Origin: Streptomyces vietnamensis
GTDB lineage: Bacteria > Actinomycetota > Actinomycetes > Streptomycetales > Streptomycetaceae
Reading direction: 5' to 3'
Length of the DNA stretch: 64,000 nucleotides
Assembly (NCBI RefSeq): GCF_000830005.1
Contig: NZ_CP010407.1
Coordinates: 3,453,001 to 3,517,000 of the forward strand
Position 1 is the stretch's first letter; every line of letters starts with the position of its first letter. Positions 52,761 through 63,671 of this stretch are shown here, in pieces. The notes under the pieces are model-generated. The model was given only the letters and a program-made list of their open reading frames with translations, was not told where the DNA came from and did no database searches. A program made the position numbers and the translations under genes.

Positions 52761-52827
52761 TTCTCTTGTACGGATCTTGTACGAACACCCGGACACGCGG
52801 ATACCGGATACGAGGAGAGCTGCGCAC

Positions 52828-53424
52828 ATGACGGACGACGCGAACGCCCCCTGGCTGATCGTCGGTCTCGGCAACCCGGGGCCCGAGTACGCCGCCAACC
52901 GCCACAACATCGGCTTCATGGTCGTGGACCTGCTCGCGGACCGGATCCGCGGCTCGTTCAAGCGGGCGCAGAAGGCGCAGGCGCAGGTCGTGGAGGGCCG
53001 GATGGGGCCCCCCGGGCCTTCGAGCCGCCGGGTGATCCTCGCGAAGCCGATGTCGTACATGAATCTCTCGGGCGGTCCGGTGACGGCCCTGCGGGACTTC
53101 TACAAGGTGCCGACGGCGCACGTGGTGGCGATCCACGACGAGCTGGACATCGACTACGGGGTGCTGCGGCTGAAGCTGGGCGGCGGCGACAACGGGCACA
53201 ACGGTCTGAAGTCGATGACGAAGGCGATGGGTGCGGAGTACCACCGGGTGCGGTGCGGGATCGGGCGTCCGCCGGGCCGGATGCAGGTGGCGGACTTCGT
53301 CCTGAAGGACTTCTCGTCGACGGAGCGCAAGGACCTGGAGTGGTTCGTGGACCGGGCGGCGGACTCGGTGGAGTGTCTGGTGGCGGAGGGCCTGGAGCGG
53401 GCCCAGTCGGCGTACAACTCGTAG
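52828..53424 (+). CDS. pth: peptidyl-tRNA hydrolase
   Basis: A 198-residue enzyme that frees tRNA from peptidyl-tRNA dropped by ribosomes. LIVGLGNPGPEYAANRHNIGFMVVDLLA contains the catalytic His (R-H-N) and substrate Asn. AKPMSYMNLSGGPV, HDELDIDYG (catalytic Asp), KLGGGDNGHNGLKSM and RCGIGRPPG are the remaining Pth blocks. ATG 52828 has GAGGAGAGC upstream. The length is usual. Confidence 0.98.
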   Translation: MTDDANAPWLIVGLGNPGPEYAANRHNIGFMVVDLLADRIRGSFKRAQKAQAQVVEGRMGPPGPSSRRVILAKPMSYMNLSGGPVTALRDFYKVPTAHVVAIHDELDIDYGVLRLKLGGGDNGHNGLKSMTKAMGAEYHRVRCGIGRPPGRMQVADFVLKDFSSTERKDLEWFVDRAADSVECLVAEGLERAQSAYNS

Positions 53425-53466
53425 GGCCGGCGGTCGCGGCGCAGTACGACTGTACGATCGCGGGTC

Positions 53467-53910
53467 ATGACGCACGTCCGTACCGCAGCCGTGGCGCTGG
53501 TCGCCCTGTTCCTCGTCGTCGCGGGTGCCTGGGCCTCGTGGAACTCCGCCCAGCACGTCCTGCTCGCGAAGGGCCGGGAGCACGGGACGCTGACGGTGAC
53601 CGATTGCACCGACGACACGTGCAGTGGCCGGTACGCCCCGGAGGATCCGTCGTCGACGCGCCGGACGCTGACGATCGTGCACTCGGTGGCGGCGGAGAAG
53701 GGCGCGACGATCCCGGTGGTGGTGAAGCCGGGTACGGACGAGGGGGTGCGGACGGGCTGGGGCGGCGGCCTGCACGCCTGGCTTCCGTTGGGCGGGGCGC
53801 TGTTGCTCGCGGCGCCGTTGGTGGGCGGCGGGATGCGGCTGCCGCGAACGGCGTGGTCGCTGGCGGGGGTTGGCGGGGCGGTGTTGGTGGCGACGTTCTT
53901 GGCGCTCTGA
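53467..53910 (+). CDS. membrane protein of unknown function
   Basis: A 147-residue protein. An N-terminal hydrophobic helix (VALVALFLVVAGAWASW) is followed by an outside domain with a CTDDTC pair of cysteines that may form a disulfide, then two C-terminal transmembrane helices (WLPLGGALLLAAPLVGG and WSLAGVGGAVLVATFLAL). The layout resembles DUF3592-like proteins but I cannot assign the family. It starts 42 bases after pth, so it is probably co-transcribed with it. Confidence 0.75.
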   Translation: MTHVRTAAVALVALFLVVAGAWASWNSAQHVLLAKGREHGTLTVTDCTDDTCSGRYAPEDPSSTRRTLTIVHSVAAEKGATIPVVVKPGTDEGVRTGWGGGLHAWLPLGGALLLAAPLVGGGMRLPRTAWSLAGVGGAVLVATFLAL

Positions 53911-53950
53911 CCCGTTTAAACCCCTTTCCTGGGCCAATCGTTATGGACCT

Positions 53951-53972
53951 CTGGCTTAAACCTGGCTTAAAG
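53951..53972. repeat. two 11-bp direct repeats in a promoter region
   Basis: ctggcttaaac and ctggcttaaag are adjacent, about 60 bases upstream of the LAETG surface-protein gene. A TAGGCT box lies just after (53980-53985). They could be activator half-sites. Confidence 0.45.
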
Positions 53973-54031
53973 CGATGGATAGGCTGCCCCAGCCACCTCC
54001 CACGGCATCCTCATCCCACAGATGGACGACT

Positions 54032-54889
54032 ATGCGACGCTCCCTCATCCCCGCAGCCGCTCTTGTCGCGGCCATGGCGGGCTCCGTGATCCTCGCCCCC
54101 ACCGCCTTCGCCTCGCAGGGTCCCAAGAACCCCAACGGCGACAACGGCACGGTGAAGATCCACGACGCCAAGACCGGCGAAGAGCTCATGAAGAATGAGC
54201 CCCACGTCTGCACCTTCTACCTCGACGGCTTCAAGTTCGACGGTGCACAGAAGGTCGACTGGACCATCACGGGCCAGGCGCCGACGAAGGACCTGGAAGG
54301 CACCTCCGGCTCGCTGACCCTGGACGGCACCGGTCACGAGCGCACCGCCGACCTGTCTCTTCCGGACGGCCACTACAAGCTGGACTGGAAGTTCGACAAC
54401 GAGAAGGGCAACACCGGCAAGCACAAGGTGTTCTGGGTCGACTGCGAGGAAGAGTCGACCGGCGGCACCACCGGTGAGCAGACCACGGGCGGTTCCACGA
54501 CCGGCGAGCAGACCACCGGCGGTTCCACGACCGGTGAGCAGACCACGGGTGGCTCCACCACCGGCGAGACCACCTCCACGGGCGGTTCCACCACCGGTGA
54601 GACCACGACCGGCGGGACCTCCACCACCGGTGGCGACACGGCCACGGGTGGCTCCACCACGGGCGAGCAGACCACCGGTGGTTCGACCGCCGGCGGTTCG
54701 ACCTCGGGTGAGTCCGCCAACGGCGGTTCCACCGCCGGCGGTTCGGCCACCGGCGACACCAAGGGTGAGGGCAACCTCGCCGAGACGGGTTCCAGCGCGC
54801 CGGTCGGCATCCTCGCCGCCGCCGCCCTGGCCCTCGCGGCCGCCGGTGCGGTCCTGGTGACCCGCCGTCGCAAGGCCACCCAGAACTGA
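54032..54889 (+). CDS. LAETG-anchored cell-surface protein (sortase substrate)
   Basis: A 285-residue exported protein. A signal peptide (MRRSLIPAAALVAAMAGSVI ... AFAS) leads to a compact beta domain of about 110 residues with two cysteines (HVCTFYLDGFKFDGAQKVDW and FWVDCEEES). A low-complexity spacer of GGSTTGEQTT-like repeats follows, then LAETG, a hydrophobic helix and RRRKATQN. That tail is the signal for class E sortase, so the protein should be covalently fixed to peptidoglycan with the repeat as a stalk. ATG 54032 places the signal peptide correctly. Ligand or role unknown. Confidence 0.9.
   Translation: MRRSLIPAAALVAAMAGSVILAPTAFASQGPKNPNGDNGTVKIHDAKTGEELMKNEPHVCTFYLDGFKFDGAQKVDWTITGQAPTKDLEGTSGSLTLDGTGHERTADLSLPDGHYKLDWKFDNEKGNTGKHKVFWVDCEEESTGGTTGEQTTGGSTTGEQTTGGSTTGEQTTGGSTTGETTSTGGSTTGETTTGGTSTTGGDTATGGSTTGEQTTGGSTAGGSTSGESANGGSTAGGSATGDTKGEGNLAETGSSAPVGILAAAALALAAAGAVLVTRRRKATQN
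54461..54760 (+). repeat. coding tandem repeats (Gly-Ser-Thr stalk)
   Basis: Degenerate 27- to 33-bp units encode GGSTTGEQT and variants inside the LAETG surface protein. They are prone to copy-number change, which would alter stalk length. Confidence 0.85.
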
Positions 54890-54909
54890 CGTACCGCGTA
54901 GGACGACGG

Positions 54910-54940
54910 AGCCCCCGCCGGATTCCCCGGCGGGGGCTCT
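54910..54940. terminator. bidirectional terminator
   Basis: A 13-bp stem (gagcccccgccgg / ccggcgggggctc) with a 5-nt loop lies between the surface-protein gene and converging ppc. Confidence 0.92.
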
Positions 54941-54961
54941 GTCATGCGTACGGAAGGACCG

Positions 54962-57691
<2,730 letters not shown>

Positions 57692-57847
57692 AGGTGCGGC
57701 TCCTTGCAGTGTTTGAGCACGTCTGGAGGGGTTCTGGAGGCTTGCGGACCGCGCTGTCCGACGTCCCCAGGATAGGTGTCCACATGGTGGGCGGCGGGCA
57801 GGCCCCTCTTTGTGCCCTCTTGCCGCGCGCCACGGCGCTGCCATACT

Positions 57848-57874
57848 TACGACGCCGTAGGTTACGGAGGCGTA
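57848..57874. promoter_or_regulatory. dyad operator candidate at desaturase promoter
   Basis: A nested dyad: CCGTA-ggt-TACGG in the centre, flanked at equal distance by TACG and CGTA. It directly follows a CATACT -10-like box (57842-57847) and lies 59 bases before the desaturase start. The downstream TetR gene is the natural binding candidate. Confidence 0.6.
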
Positions 57875-57932
57875 GCCACGGCTTCGTGCTTCGACGCGTT
57901 TCCCCTGTTTTCACTCACCCCCAGGGACACCC

Positions 57933-58916
57933 ATGACCATGAGCCCCGAGCTGACGTCGGCGTCCGCGACGCCGGACGACACCGCGGCCCTGCCCTCCGC
58001 CACGCTGGGCGGGGACAGCAAGCGTTCGATCGAGCAGATCACCCTGCTGCTGTTCATCACGGTGCCGTTCCTGGCGCTGCTCGCGGCGGTGCCGCTGGCC
58101 TGGGGCTGGGGGGTGAGCTGGCTGGATCTGGGGCTGATGGTGGTCATGTACTACATCGGCTGCCACGGGATCACGATCGGTTTCCACCGGTACTTCACGC
58201 ACGGTTCCTTCAAGGCGAAGCGGCCGCTGCGGATCGCCCTCGCGATCATGGGTTCGCTGGCGGTGGAGGGTCCGCTGGTGCGCTGGGTGGCGGACCACCG
58301 CAAGCACCACAAGTTCTCGGACGCGGAGGGCGACCCGCACTCGCCGTGGCGGTTCGGCGAGACGGTTCCGGCGCTGATGAAGGGCCTGTGGTGGGCTCAC
58401 ATCGGCTGGATGTTCGACGAGGAGCAGACGCCGCAGCACAAGTACGCGCCCGATCTGATCAAGGACCCGGCGATCCGGCGGATCTCGCGCCAGTTCGTGC
58501 TGTGGACGGTCGTGTCGCTGGCGATCCCCCCGCTGGTGGGCGGTCTGGTGACGATGTCGTGGTGGGGCGCGTTCACGGCGTTCTTCTGGGGCTCCCTTGT
58601 CCGGGTGGCGCTGCTTCACCACGTGACCTGGTCGATCAACTCGATCTGTCACGCGGTGGGCAAGCGTCCGTTCAAGTCGCGTGACCGCTCGGGCAACGTG
58701 TGGTGGCTGGCGGTGCTGTCCTGCGGCGAGTCCTGGCACAACCTGCACCACGCGGACCCGACGTCGGCCCGGCACGGGGTGCTGCGGGGCCAGGTCGACT
58801 CCAGTGCACGCCTTATCCGCTGGTTCGAGCAGCTGGGGTGGGCGAGCGATGTGCGCTGGCCGGCGAAGTCCCGCATCGAAGCCCGCCGCCAGAGCGCCCC
58901 CGCAGACGCGGCATGA
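57933..58916 (+). CDS. acyl-CoA/acyl-lipid fatty acid desaturase
   Basis: A 327-residue integral membrane di-iron enzyme. The three histidine boxes are HRYFTH (from about His85), HRKHH and HNLHH; four transmembrane helices surround them (LLLFITVPFLALLAAVPLAW, LGLMVVMYYIGCHGITIGF, VLWTVVSLAIPPLVGGLV and AFTAFFWGSLVRVALL). It belongs to the delta-9 stearoyl-type group and introduces a double bond into membrane acyl chains. Its stop overlaps the TetR start (ATGA), so enzyme and regulator are made together, probably to tune membrane fluidity. Confidence 0.95.
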   Translation: MTMSPELTSASATPDDTAALPSATLGGDSKRSIEQITLLLFITVPFLALLAAVPLAWGWGVSWLDLGLMVVMYYIGCHGITIGFHRYFTHGSFKAKRPLRIALAIMGSLAVEGPLVRWVADHRKHHKFSDAEGDPHSPWRFGETVPALMKGLWWAHIGWMFDEEQTPQHKYAPDLIKDPAIRRISRQFVLWTVVSLAIPPLVGGLVTMSWWGAFTAFFWGSLVRVALLHHVTWSINSICHAVGKRPFKSRDRSGNVWWLAVLSCGESWHNLHHADPTSARHGVLRGQVDSSARLIRWFEQLGWASDVRWPAKSRIEARRQSAPADAA

Positions 58917-59605
58917 TGGAAGACGTGGCGATCGAGGGCAGGACCGGCGGTACCGACAGCAGCGGCGGAGAGCAGAAACCCCGGCGGAGCCGCCGGGTGC
59001 GGATGACGGGCGCGGAGCGCCGGGAGCAGTTGCTCGACATCGGTCGCAGGCTCTTCGCGGAGAAGGGCTTCGAGGGCACGTCGGTGGAGGAGATCGCGGC
59101 GAAGGCCGGAGTCTCCAAGCCGGTGGTGTACGAGCACTTCGGCGGCAAGGAGGGGCTGTACGCGGTCGTGGTCGACCGCGAGATGCGCCAGCTCCTCGAC
59201 GGGGTGACGGGGGCGCTGACGGCGGGGCATCCGCGGGAGCTCCTGGAGCAGGCGGCGTTCGCACTACTCGACTACATCGAGAACTACACCGACGGGTTCC
59301 GGATCCTCGTACGGGATTCGCCGGTCGCGCAGTCGACGGGCACGTTCGCGTCGCTGATCAGCGACATCGCCACGCAGGTGGAGGACATTCTCGGTCTGGA
59401 GTTCAAGGCCCGGGGCTTCGACCCGAAGCTGGCGCCGCTGTACGCGCAGGCGCTGGTGGGCAGTGTGGCGCTGACGGGCCAGTGGTGGCTGGACGTCCGC
59501 AAGCCGAAGAAGGCGGAGGTCGCGGCGCACCTGGTGAACCTGGCGTGGCACGGGCTCGACGGTCTGGAGCAGAAGCCGCGGTTGATAGGGCACCGGAAGA
59601 ACTGA
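58913..59605 (+). CDS. TetR/AcrR family regulator of the desaturase operon
   Basis: A 230-residue repressor. After a disordered basic start (KPRRSRRVRMTG) comes the TetR helix-turn-helix: ERREQLLDIGRRLFAEKGFEGTSVEEIAAKAGVSKPVVYEHFGGKEGLYAVV. The C-terminal all-helical ligand domain contains LAPLYAQALVGSVALTGQWW. Its start overlaps the desaturase stop. By context it should sense an acyl-CoA or membrane lipid and bind the dyad upstream of the desaturase; this is inference. Confidence 0.93.
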   Translation: MMEDVAIEGRTGGTDSSGGEQKPRRSRRVRMTGAERREQLLDIGRRLFAEKGFEGTSVEEIAAKAGVSKPVVYEHFGGKEGLYAVVVDREMRQLLDGVTGALTAGHPRELLEQAAFALLDYIENYTDGFRILVRDSPVAQSTGTFASLISDIATQVEDILGLEFKARGFDPKLAPLYAQALVGSVALTGQWWLDVRKPKKAEVAAHLVNLAWHGLDGLEQKPRLIGHRKN

Positions 59606-59610
59606 GCCGC

Positions 59611-59627
59611 GGGCGGGGGCGGGCGGG
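59611..59627 (+). other. G-quadruplex-capable tract after tetR stop
   Basis: GGGCGGGGGCGGGCGGG has four G-runs of three or more with one-base loops and starts 5 bases after the stop. Such tracts can form stable RNA quadruplexes, but they are also expected at times in GC-rich DNA. Confidence 0.45.
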
Positions 59628-59657
59628 TCGGCGGCGCGCCGGGCCGCGCGAGCTGAC

Positions 59658-59689
59658 GGAGTGGGGAAACCGACTGGACTCCCCACTTC
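59658..59689 (+). terminator. terminator of desaturase-tetR operon
   Basis: A stem ggagtgggg / ccccacttc (one G-T pair) with a 14-nt loop. Confidence 0.65.
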
Positions 59690-59763
59690 CGCGCATGGAT
59701 ACACTCCTCCCTCACATCTGGGGGGGTGTCCGCCCTCCCGTACGTTCCCCAGGGGGGGATCTT

Positions 59764-61479
59764 TTGCGTTCCGCTTTCTCCGGGCGTGCCCGTCGTGTCA
59801 CCACCTGCACCGCGCTCGCCCTCTCCGCCGGCATGCTGCTTGCGTCTCCCGCCGTGGCCGACTCGGCGCCGCGGCCGCCGCGGCCCGTCGTGGAGCCGCA
59901 GCGCGGCGACTCGGCGCCGGCGAACCTCGACCTGTCGCCGCTGGCCGGCACGGCCGATACGGCCCGCGCGGCCGAGGCGACGGCCGTCGTGGCGCCGCGT
60001 TTCGACGTGGACGGCGACGGCAAGACCGACCTGATCCACCGCAAGTGGAACGGCTGGACGTACGTCGCACCGTCCTCGGGGACGGCTCCGACCGTGTTCG
60101 ACACCAGCGGCACGGTCCTGGACCTCGATCTCGTTCCGCTCGGCGACCAGACCGGGAACGGCAAGCCCGAGGTGCTGTCGCTCACCGCGACCGGTTCGCT
60201 CCAGCTGTACGTGGACGCGACCTCGACCACGGGATCGTTCGCCTGGTCGGGCAGCGGCTGGAACATCTACAACAAGGTGTTCTCGCCCGGTGACGTCGAC
60301 GGTGACGGCAAGGCGGACCTGCTGGCCCGGCAGTACAACGGCGAGCTGTACTTCTACCGGTGGACCGGCAACGCGACGGCGCCGTTCGCCGGCCGGGTGA
60401 AGGTGGGTTCGGGCTGGGGCGCGTACGACCAGCTCGTCGGTCTCGGCGACAACGACGGCGACGGGAAGGGCGACCTTCTCACCCGCGACACGGCCGGCAA
60501 GGTGTACTTCTACGGCAGCACCGGCTCCACGGCCGCGCCGTTCAAGCCCCGCAAGGAGCTCGGCGGCGGCTGGAACATCTACAACCAGATCGTCGCCGCC
60601 GACGACGTCAACGCCGACGGCCGGGCCGATCTGCTCGCGCGTGACCAGAGCGGTGCCCTGTGGGGCTACAACGGGCGCGGCAACGGCACGTTCGAGACGC
60701 GGGTGAAGCTCACCGGCAGCTGGCTCAACGTGGACCAGTTCGGCGGGGCGGGCAACATCCCGGCCGCCGGCAAGACCGCGTTCCTCGCCCGCGACAAGGC
60801 CGGGACCCTGTTCTGGTACGGCGGCGAGAACAACGGCAAGCTGACCGCGCGCGAGCAGCAGGGCAGCACCGGCGGCTGGGCCGGCGCGAACCTGTCGTTC
60901 GTCTCCGCGCTGGACGGGGGCCCGTACGCGGACCTTCTGGAGATCTACCAGGGCCACCTCTACAACCGCGAGCGTGACCTCGGCGGCGGCTGGCAGATCT
61001 ACAACCTGCTCGCCGGGCCGGGCGACCTGTCCGGTGACGGCAAGTCCGACCTGCTGGCCCGCGACAGCGCCGGTGTCCTGTGGCTGTACCAGGGCAACGG
61101 CTCGGGCACGGGCTTCGCCTCCCGGATCAAGGTCGGCAGCGGCTGGGGCGGGTACAACCGGATCCTCGGCGCGGGTGACTTCTCGGGCGACGGGCGTGCG
61201 GACGTCGTGGTCCGTGACGGCTCCGGCAACCTGTACCTGTACAAGGGCACCGGCTCCAAGACCGCTCCGTTCGCCGGGCGCGTGCGGATCGGCACGGGCT
61301 GGGGCACGTACACCAAGCTGGTGGCGCCGGGCGACCTGAACGGCGACGGCAAGGCCGACCTGCTCGGGGTGACCGCGGCGGGCGACCTGTACCGGTACCT
61401 GGGCACGGGCACGAACGCCGCCATCACCCCGCGGGTGAAGATCGGCTACGGCTTCCAGACCTACGCCAACCTGTACTGA
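59764..61479 (+). CDS. secreted FG-GAP/VCBS repeat protein, paralogue 1
   Basis: A 571-residue exported protein. A TTG start at 59764 follows AGGGGGGGAT. The signal peptide is RSAFSGRARRVTTCTALALS ... SPAVAD. It then has seven or eight FG-GAP repeats of about 55 residues, each like GDVDGDGKADLLARQYNGELYFY, with D-x-D-x-D-G-x-x-D calcium sites and GSGWG(x)YN between them, so it should fold as a seven-bladed beta-propeller. No catalytic domain is attached. It may bind surface glycans or proteins. It is one of three tandem paralogues, with a fourth at 31.5-33.8 kb. Confidence 0.92.
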   Translation: MRSAFSGRARRVTTCTALALSAGMLLASPAVADSAPRPPRPVVEPQRGDSAPANLDLSPLAGTADTARAAEATAVVAPRFDVDGDGKTDLIHRKWNGWTYVAPSSGTAPTVFDTSGTVLDLDLVPLGDQTGNGKPEVLSLTATGSLQLYVDATSTTGSFAWSGSGWNIYNKVFSPGDVDGDGKADLLARQYNGELYFYRWTGNATAPFAGRVKVGSGWGAYDQLVGLGDNDGDGKGDLLTRDTAGKVYFYGSTGSTAAPFKPRKELGGGWNIYNQIVAADDVNADGRADLLARDQSGALWGYNGRGNGTFETRVKLTGSWLNVDQFGGAGNIPAAGKTAFLARDKAGTLFWYGGENNGKLTAREQQGSTGGWAGANLSFVSALDGGPYADLLEIYQGHLYNRERDLGGGWQIYNLLAGPGDLSGDGKSDLLARDSAGVLWLYQGNGSGTGFASRIKVGSGWGGYNRILGAGDFSGDGRADVVVRDGSGNLYLYKGTGSKTAPFAGRVRIGTGWGTYTKLVAPGDLNGDGKADLLGVTAAGDLYRYLGTGTNAAITPRVKIGYGFQTYANLY

Positions 61480-61500
61480 CCTGTACTGACCTGCATTGAC
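61471..61500 (+). repeat. three 10-bp tandem repeats spanning a stop codon
   Basis: ctgtactgac, ctgtactgac and ctgcattgac. Each carries TGA, and the 10-bp period puts the three TGAs in three different frames. Confidence 0.9.
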
Positions 61501-61511
61501 GTGGCCTCGGG

Positions 61512-61541
61512 CGCCCCGTACCGGAACTCCGGTGCGGGGCG
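61512..61541 (+). terminator. terminator after FG-GAP paralogue 1
   Basis: A 13-bp stem (cgccccgtaccgg / ccggtgcggggcg, one G-T pair) with the loop aact. Confidence 0.88.
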
Positions 61542-61550
61542 TCCGCGCGC

Positions 61551-61709
61551 GTGAGTAGACTCCCGTCCAGCATCCGACGAGGGGTGCTCCCGACCTGTGA
61601 ACGAGGTCGTCTCCGCGCGGCCGCCACCGCCGGCCGCGCCGACGCCGTTCCCTGCTGTGCGAGCCCCCGTCCGGTTCCGTCGCACCTCTGATTCCCTGGG
61701 GGGGATCTC
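61551..61709 (+). repeat. duplicated leader region, copy A
   Basis: About 159 bases upstream of FG-GAP paralogue 2 that align nearly end to end with 63521-63671 upstream of paralogue 3. Shared blocks include gtgagta-acactc-like text, gaacgaggtcgtctcc, gacgccgtt, gctgtgcgagccccc and a G-run followed by gatctcttg. Confidence 0.85.
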
Positions 61710-63425
61710 TTGTCTTTCCCGCACTCCACGCGCGCGCGTCGGCTCGCCGCCTGCACCGCGCTCGTCCTCTCCGCCGGCATGCTCCTCGCGGGCCCGGCCT
61801 CCGCCTCCACCGGCACTCCGGCCCCGCACCCGGCCGTCGAGAAGCCGGCCGACTTCACCCCGCCGTCGCTGACCCGTCCGGGGGCCGGCGCGGCCCGTGC
61901 GGGCGCCGCCGCGGCCACCGGTGTCGGTGCCTCTCCGCAGCTGTCGGACTTCGACGGCGACGGCAGCGGCGACCTGATCTACCGCGGCTGGGACGGCAAC
62001 GTCTACACCGCCCCGACCTCGGTCCAGGGCGGCCAGTTCGGGTCCTTCGCGGCGCAGCCCCCGAAGGACGTCGTCCCGATCGGCAACCAGGACGGGAACG
62101 CCAGCGGTCCCGAGGTCCTCACGCTGTCGCAGACGGGCACGCTGAGCCTGTACGCGGACGCCACGCCCACGGGCGGTTCGCGGGTCTGGCAGGGCTACGG
62201 CTGGGGCATCTACAACAAGCTCGTCGCGCCCGGTGACGTGAACGACGACGGCCGCGCGGACCTGGTCGCCCGCGACCACGACGGCAACCTGTGGCTGTAC
62301 TACGCGACCGGCAACCGCACCGCGCCGTTCTCCGCGCGGGTGAAGCTCGGCCCTGGCTGGAACGCCTACGACCAGCTCCTCGGCATCGGCGACGACAACG
62401 GGGACGGCTGGGCGGACCTGCTGGGCCGCGACAGCTCCGGCACCCTGTGGTTCTACGCCGGTACGGGCGACAAGTCCAAGCCCTTCGCCACCCGCAAGTC
62501 CATCGGCGGCGGCTGGGGGGTCTACAACCAGATCTTCCCCGTCGGCGACGACAACGGCGACGGCAACGGCGAGCTGATCGCCCGCGACGTCAAGGGCACG
62601 CTCTGGTACTACACCGGCAAGGGCGACGGCACCCTCGGGACCCGCGTGCAGGTGAGCGACACGGGCGGCTGGGCCGAGGTCCCGCAGTTCGGCGGGGCGG
62701 GCAACAACCCGGTCCTGGGCAACAAGGAAGGCGTCCTGGCGCGGGACAAGGCCGGGACGATGTTCTGGTACGGCGTCACCGGCGGCAAGCTGGGCACCCG
62801 CAGCCAGGTCGGTGACACGGGCGGCTGGGCGGGGGCCGACTTCACGCACCTGTCCTCGATGGACATGGACGCCTCGTCCGACATCTCGGAGGTCTACCAG
62901 GGCGTCCTCTACATCGCGAACAACCGCATCGGCAGCGGCTGGGGCGTCTACAACGCGATCGTCGGCCCGGGCGACCTGTCCGGCGACGGCAAGGGCGACC
63001 TGCTTGCCCGCGACACCTCCGGCAACCTGTACCTGTACAAGGGCAACGGCGCCGGCACGGCGCTCTCCTCCCGCATCAAGGTCGGCAGCGGCTGGGGCGG
63101 GTACAACAAGCTCGTCGGCGCGGGTGACTACACGGGCGACGGCCGCACGGACCTGCTGGCCCGCACCTCCGGCGGCGACCTGTACCTGTACCCGGGCACG
63201 GGCGTCGAGGCCACGCCGTTCGGAACCCGCAGGTTCATCGGCAGCGGCTGGAACGCGTACACCAAGATCGTCGCCCCCGGCGACCTCGACACCGACGGCA
63301 AGGCCGACCTGCTCGGCATCACCTCCGGCGGCGACCTCTACCGCTACCTGAACACCGCCCCCGCCAAGTTCTCCCTCCGGACCGGCCTCGGCTCGGGCTG
63401 GAGCATCTACAACAGCGTGTCCTGA
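61710..63425 (+). CDS. secreted FG-GAP/VCBS repeat protein, paralogue 2
   Basis: A 571-residue exported protein, the same length as paralogue 1. TTG 61710 follows a G7 run and GATCTC. The signal peptide SFPHSTRARRLAACTALVLS ... GPASAS is close in sequence to those of paralogues 1 and 3. The mature part has the same repeat series (for example GDLSGDGKGDLLARDTSGNLYLYKGNG) and ends GLGSGWSIYNSVS. It is a tandem duplicate that has diverged mostly in the fourth and fifth repeats. Probably a calcium-binding propeller at the cell surface; the partner is unknown. Confidence 0.92.
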   Translation: MSFPHSTRARRLAACTALVLSAGMLLAGPASASTGTPAPHPAVEKPADFTPPSLTRPGAGAARAGAAAATGVGASPQLSDFDGDGSGDLIYRGWDGNVYTAPTSVQGGQFGSFAAQPPKDVVPIGNQDGNASGPEVLTLSQTGTLSLYADATPTGGSRVWQGYGWGIYNKLVAPGDVNDDGRADLVARDHDGNLWLYYATGNRTAPFSARVKLGPGWNAYDQLLGIGDDNGDGWADLLGRDSSGTLWFYAGTGDKSKPFATRKSIGGGWGVYNQIFPVGDDNGDGNGELIARDVKGTLWYYTGKGDGTLGTRVQVSDTGGWAEVPQFGGAGNNPVLGNKEGVLARDKAGTMFWYGVTGGKLGTRSQVGDTGGWAGADFTHLSSMDMDASSDISEVYQGVLYIANNRIGSGWGVYNAIVGPGDLSGDGKGDLLARDTSGNLYLYKGNGAGTALSSRIKVGSGWGGYNKLVGAGDYTGDGRTDLLARTSGGDLYLYPGTGVEATPFGTRRFIGSGWNAYTKIVAPGDLDTDGKADLLGITSGGDLYRYLNTAPAKFSLRTGLGSGWSIYNSVS

Positions 63426-63441
63426 CACCCCGGGACCCGAG

Positions 63442-63482
63442 GGCGCCCCGTACCGGACTCGGAGTCCGGTGCGGGGCGCCCG
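63442..63482 (+). terminator. terminator after FG-GAP paralogue 2
   Basis: A 19-bp stem starting gggcgccccgtaccggact (one G-T pair) with a 3-nt loop; it is related in sequence to the terminator after paralogue 1. Confidence 0.9.
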
Positions 63483-63520
63483 TCGTTCATCCGGAGATCA
63501 CTGGCGCCAGGAGCGCGCGT

Positions 63521-63671
63521 GAGTACACTCGTGTCCAACATCCGGGGGGGGTGTTCCGACCTTCGAACGAGGTCGTCTCCACGTGCCCACTGGCCTGCGC
63601 TGACGCCGTTCGATGCTGTGCGAGCCCCCCTGTTTGGTTCCGTCGAACCTCTAGGTCCCTGGGGGGATCTC
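63521..63671 (+). repeat. duplicated leader region, copy B
   Basis: The partner of 61551-61709, with small indels. It is likely to contain the promoter and untranslated leader copied together with the gene. Confidence 0.85.

Noticed and set aside
53914..53921. GTTTAAAC palindrome after the membrane-protein gene as an operator
   Set aside because: An isolated 8-bp palindrome with no second copy or matching regulator; probably chance in an AT-rich intergenic patch.
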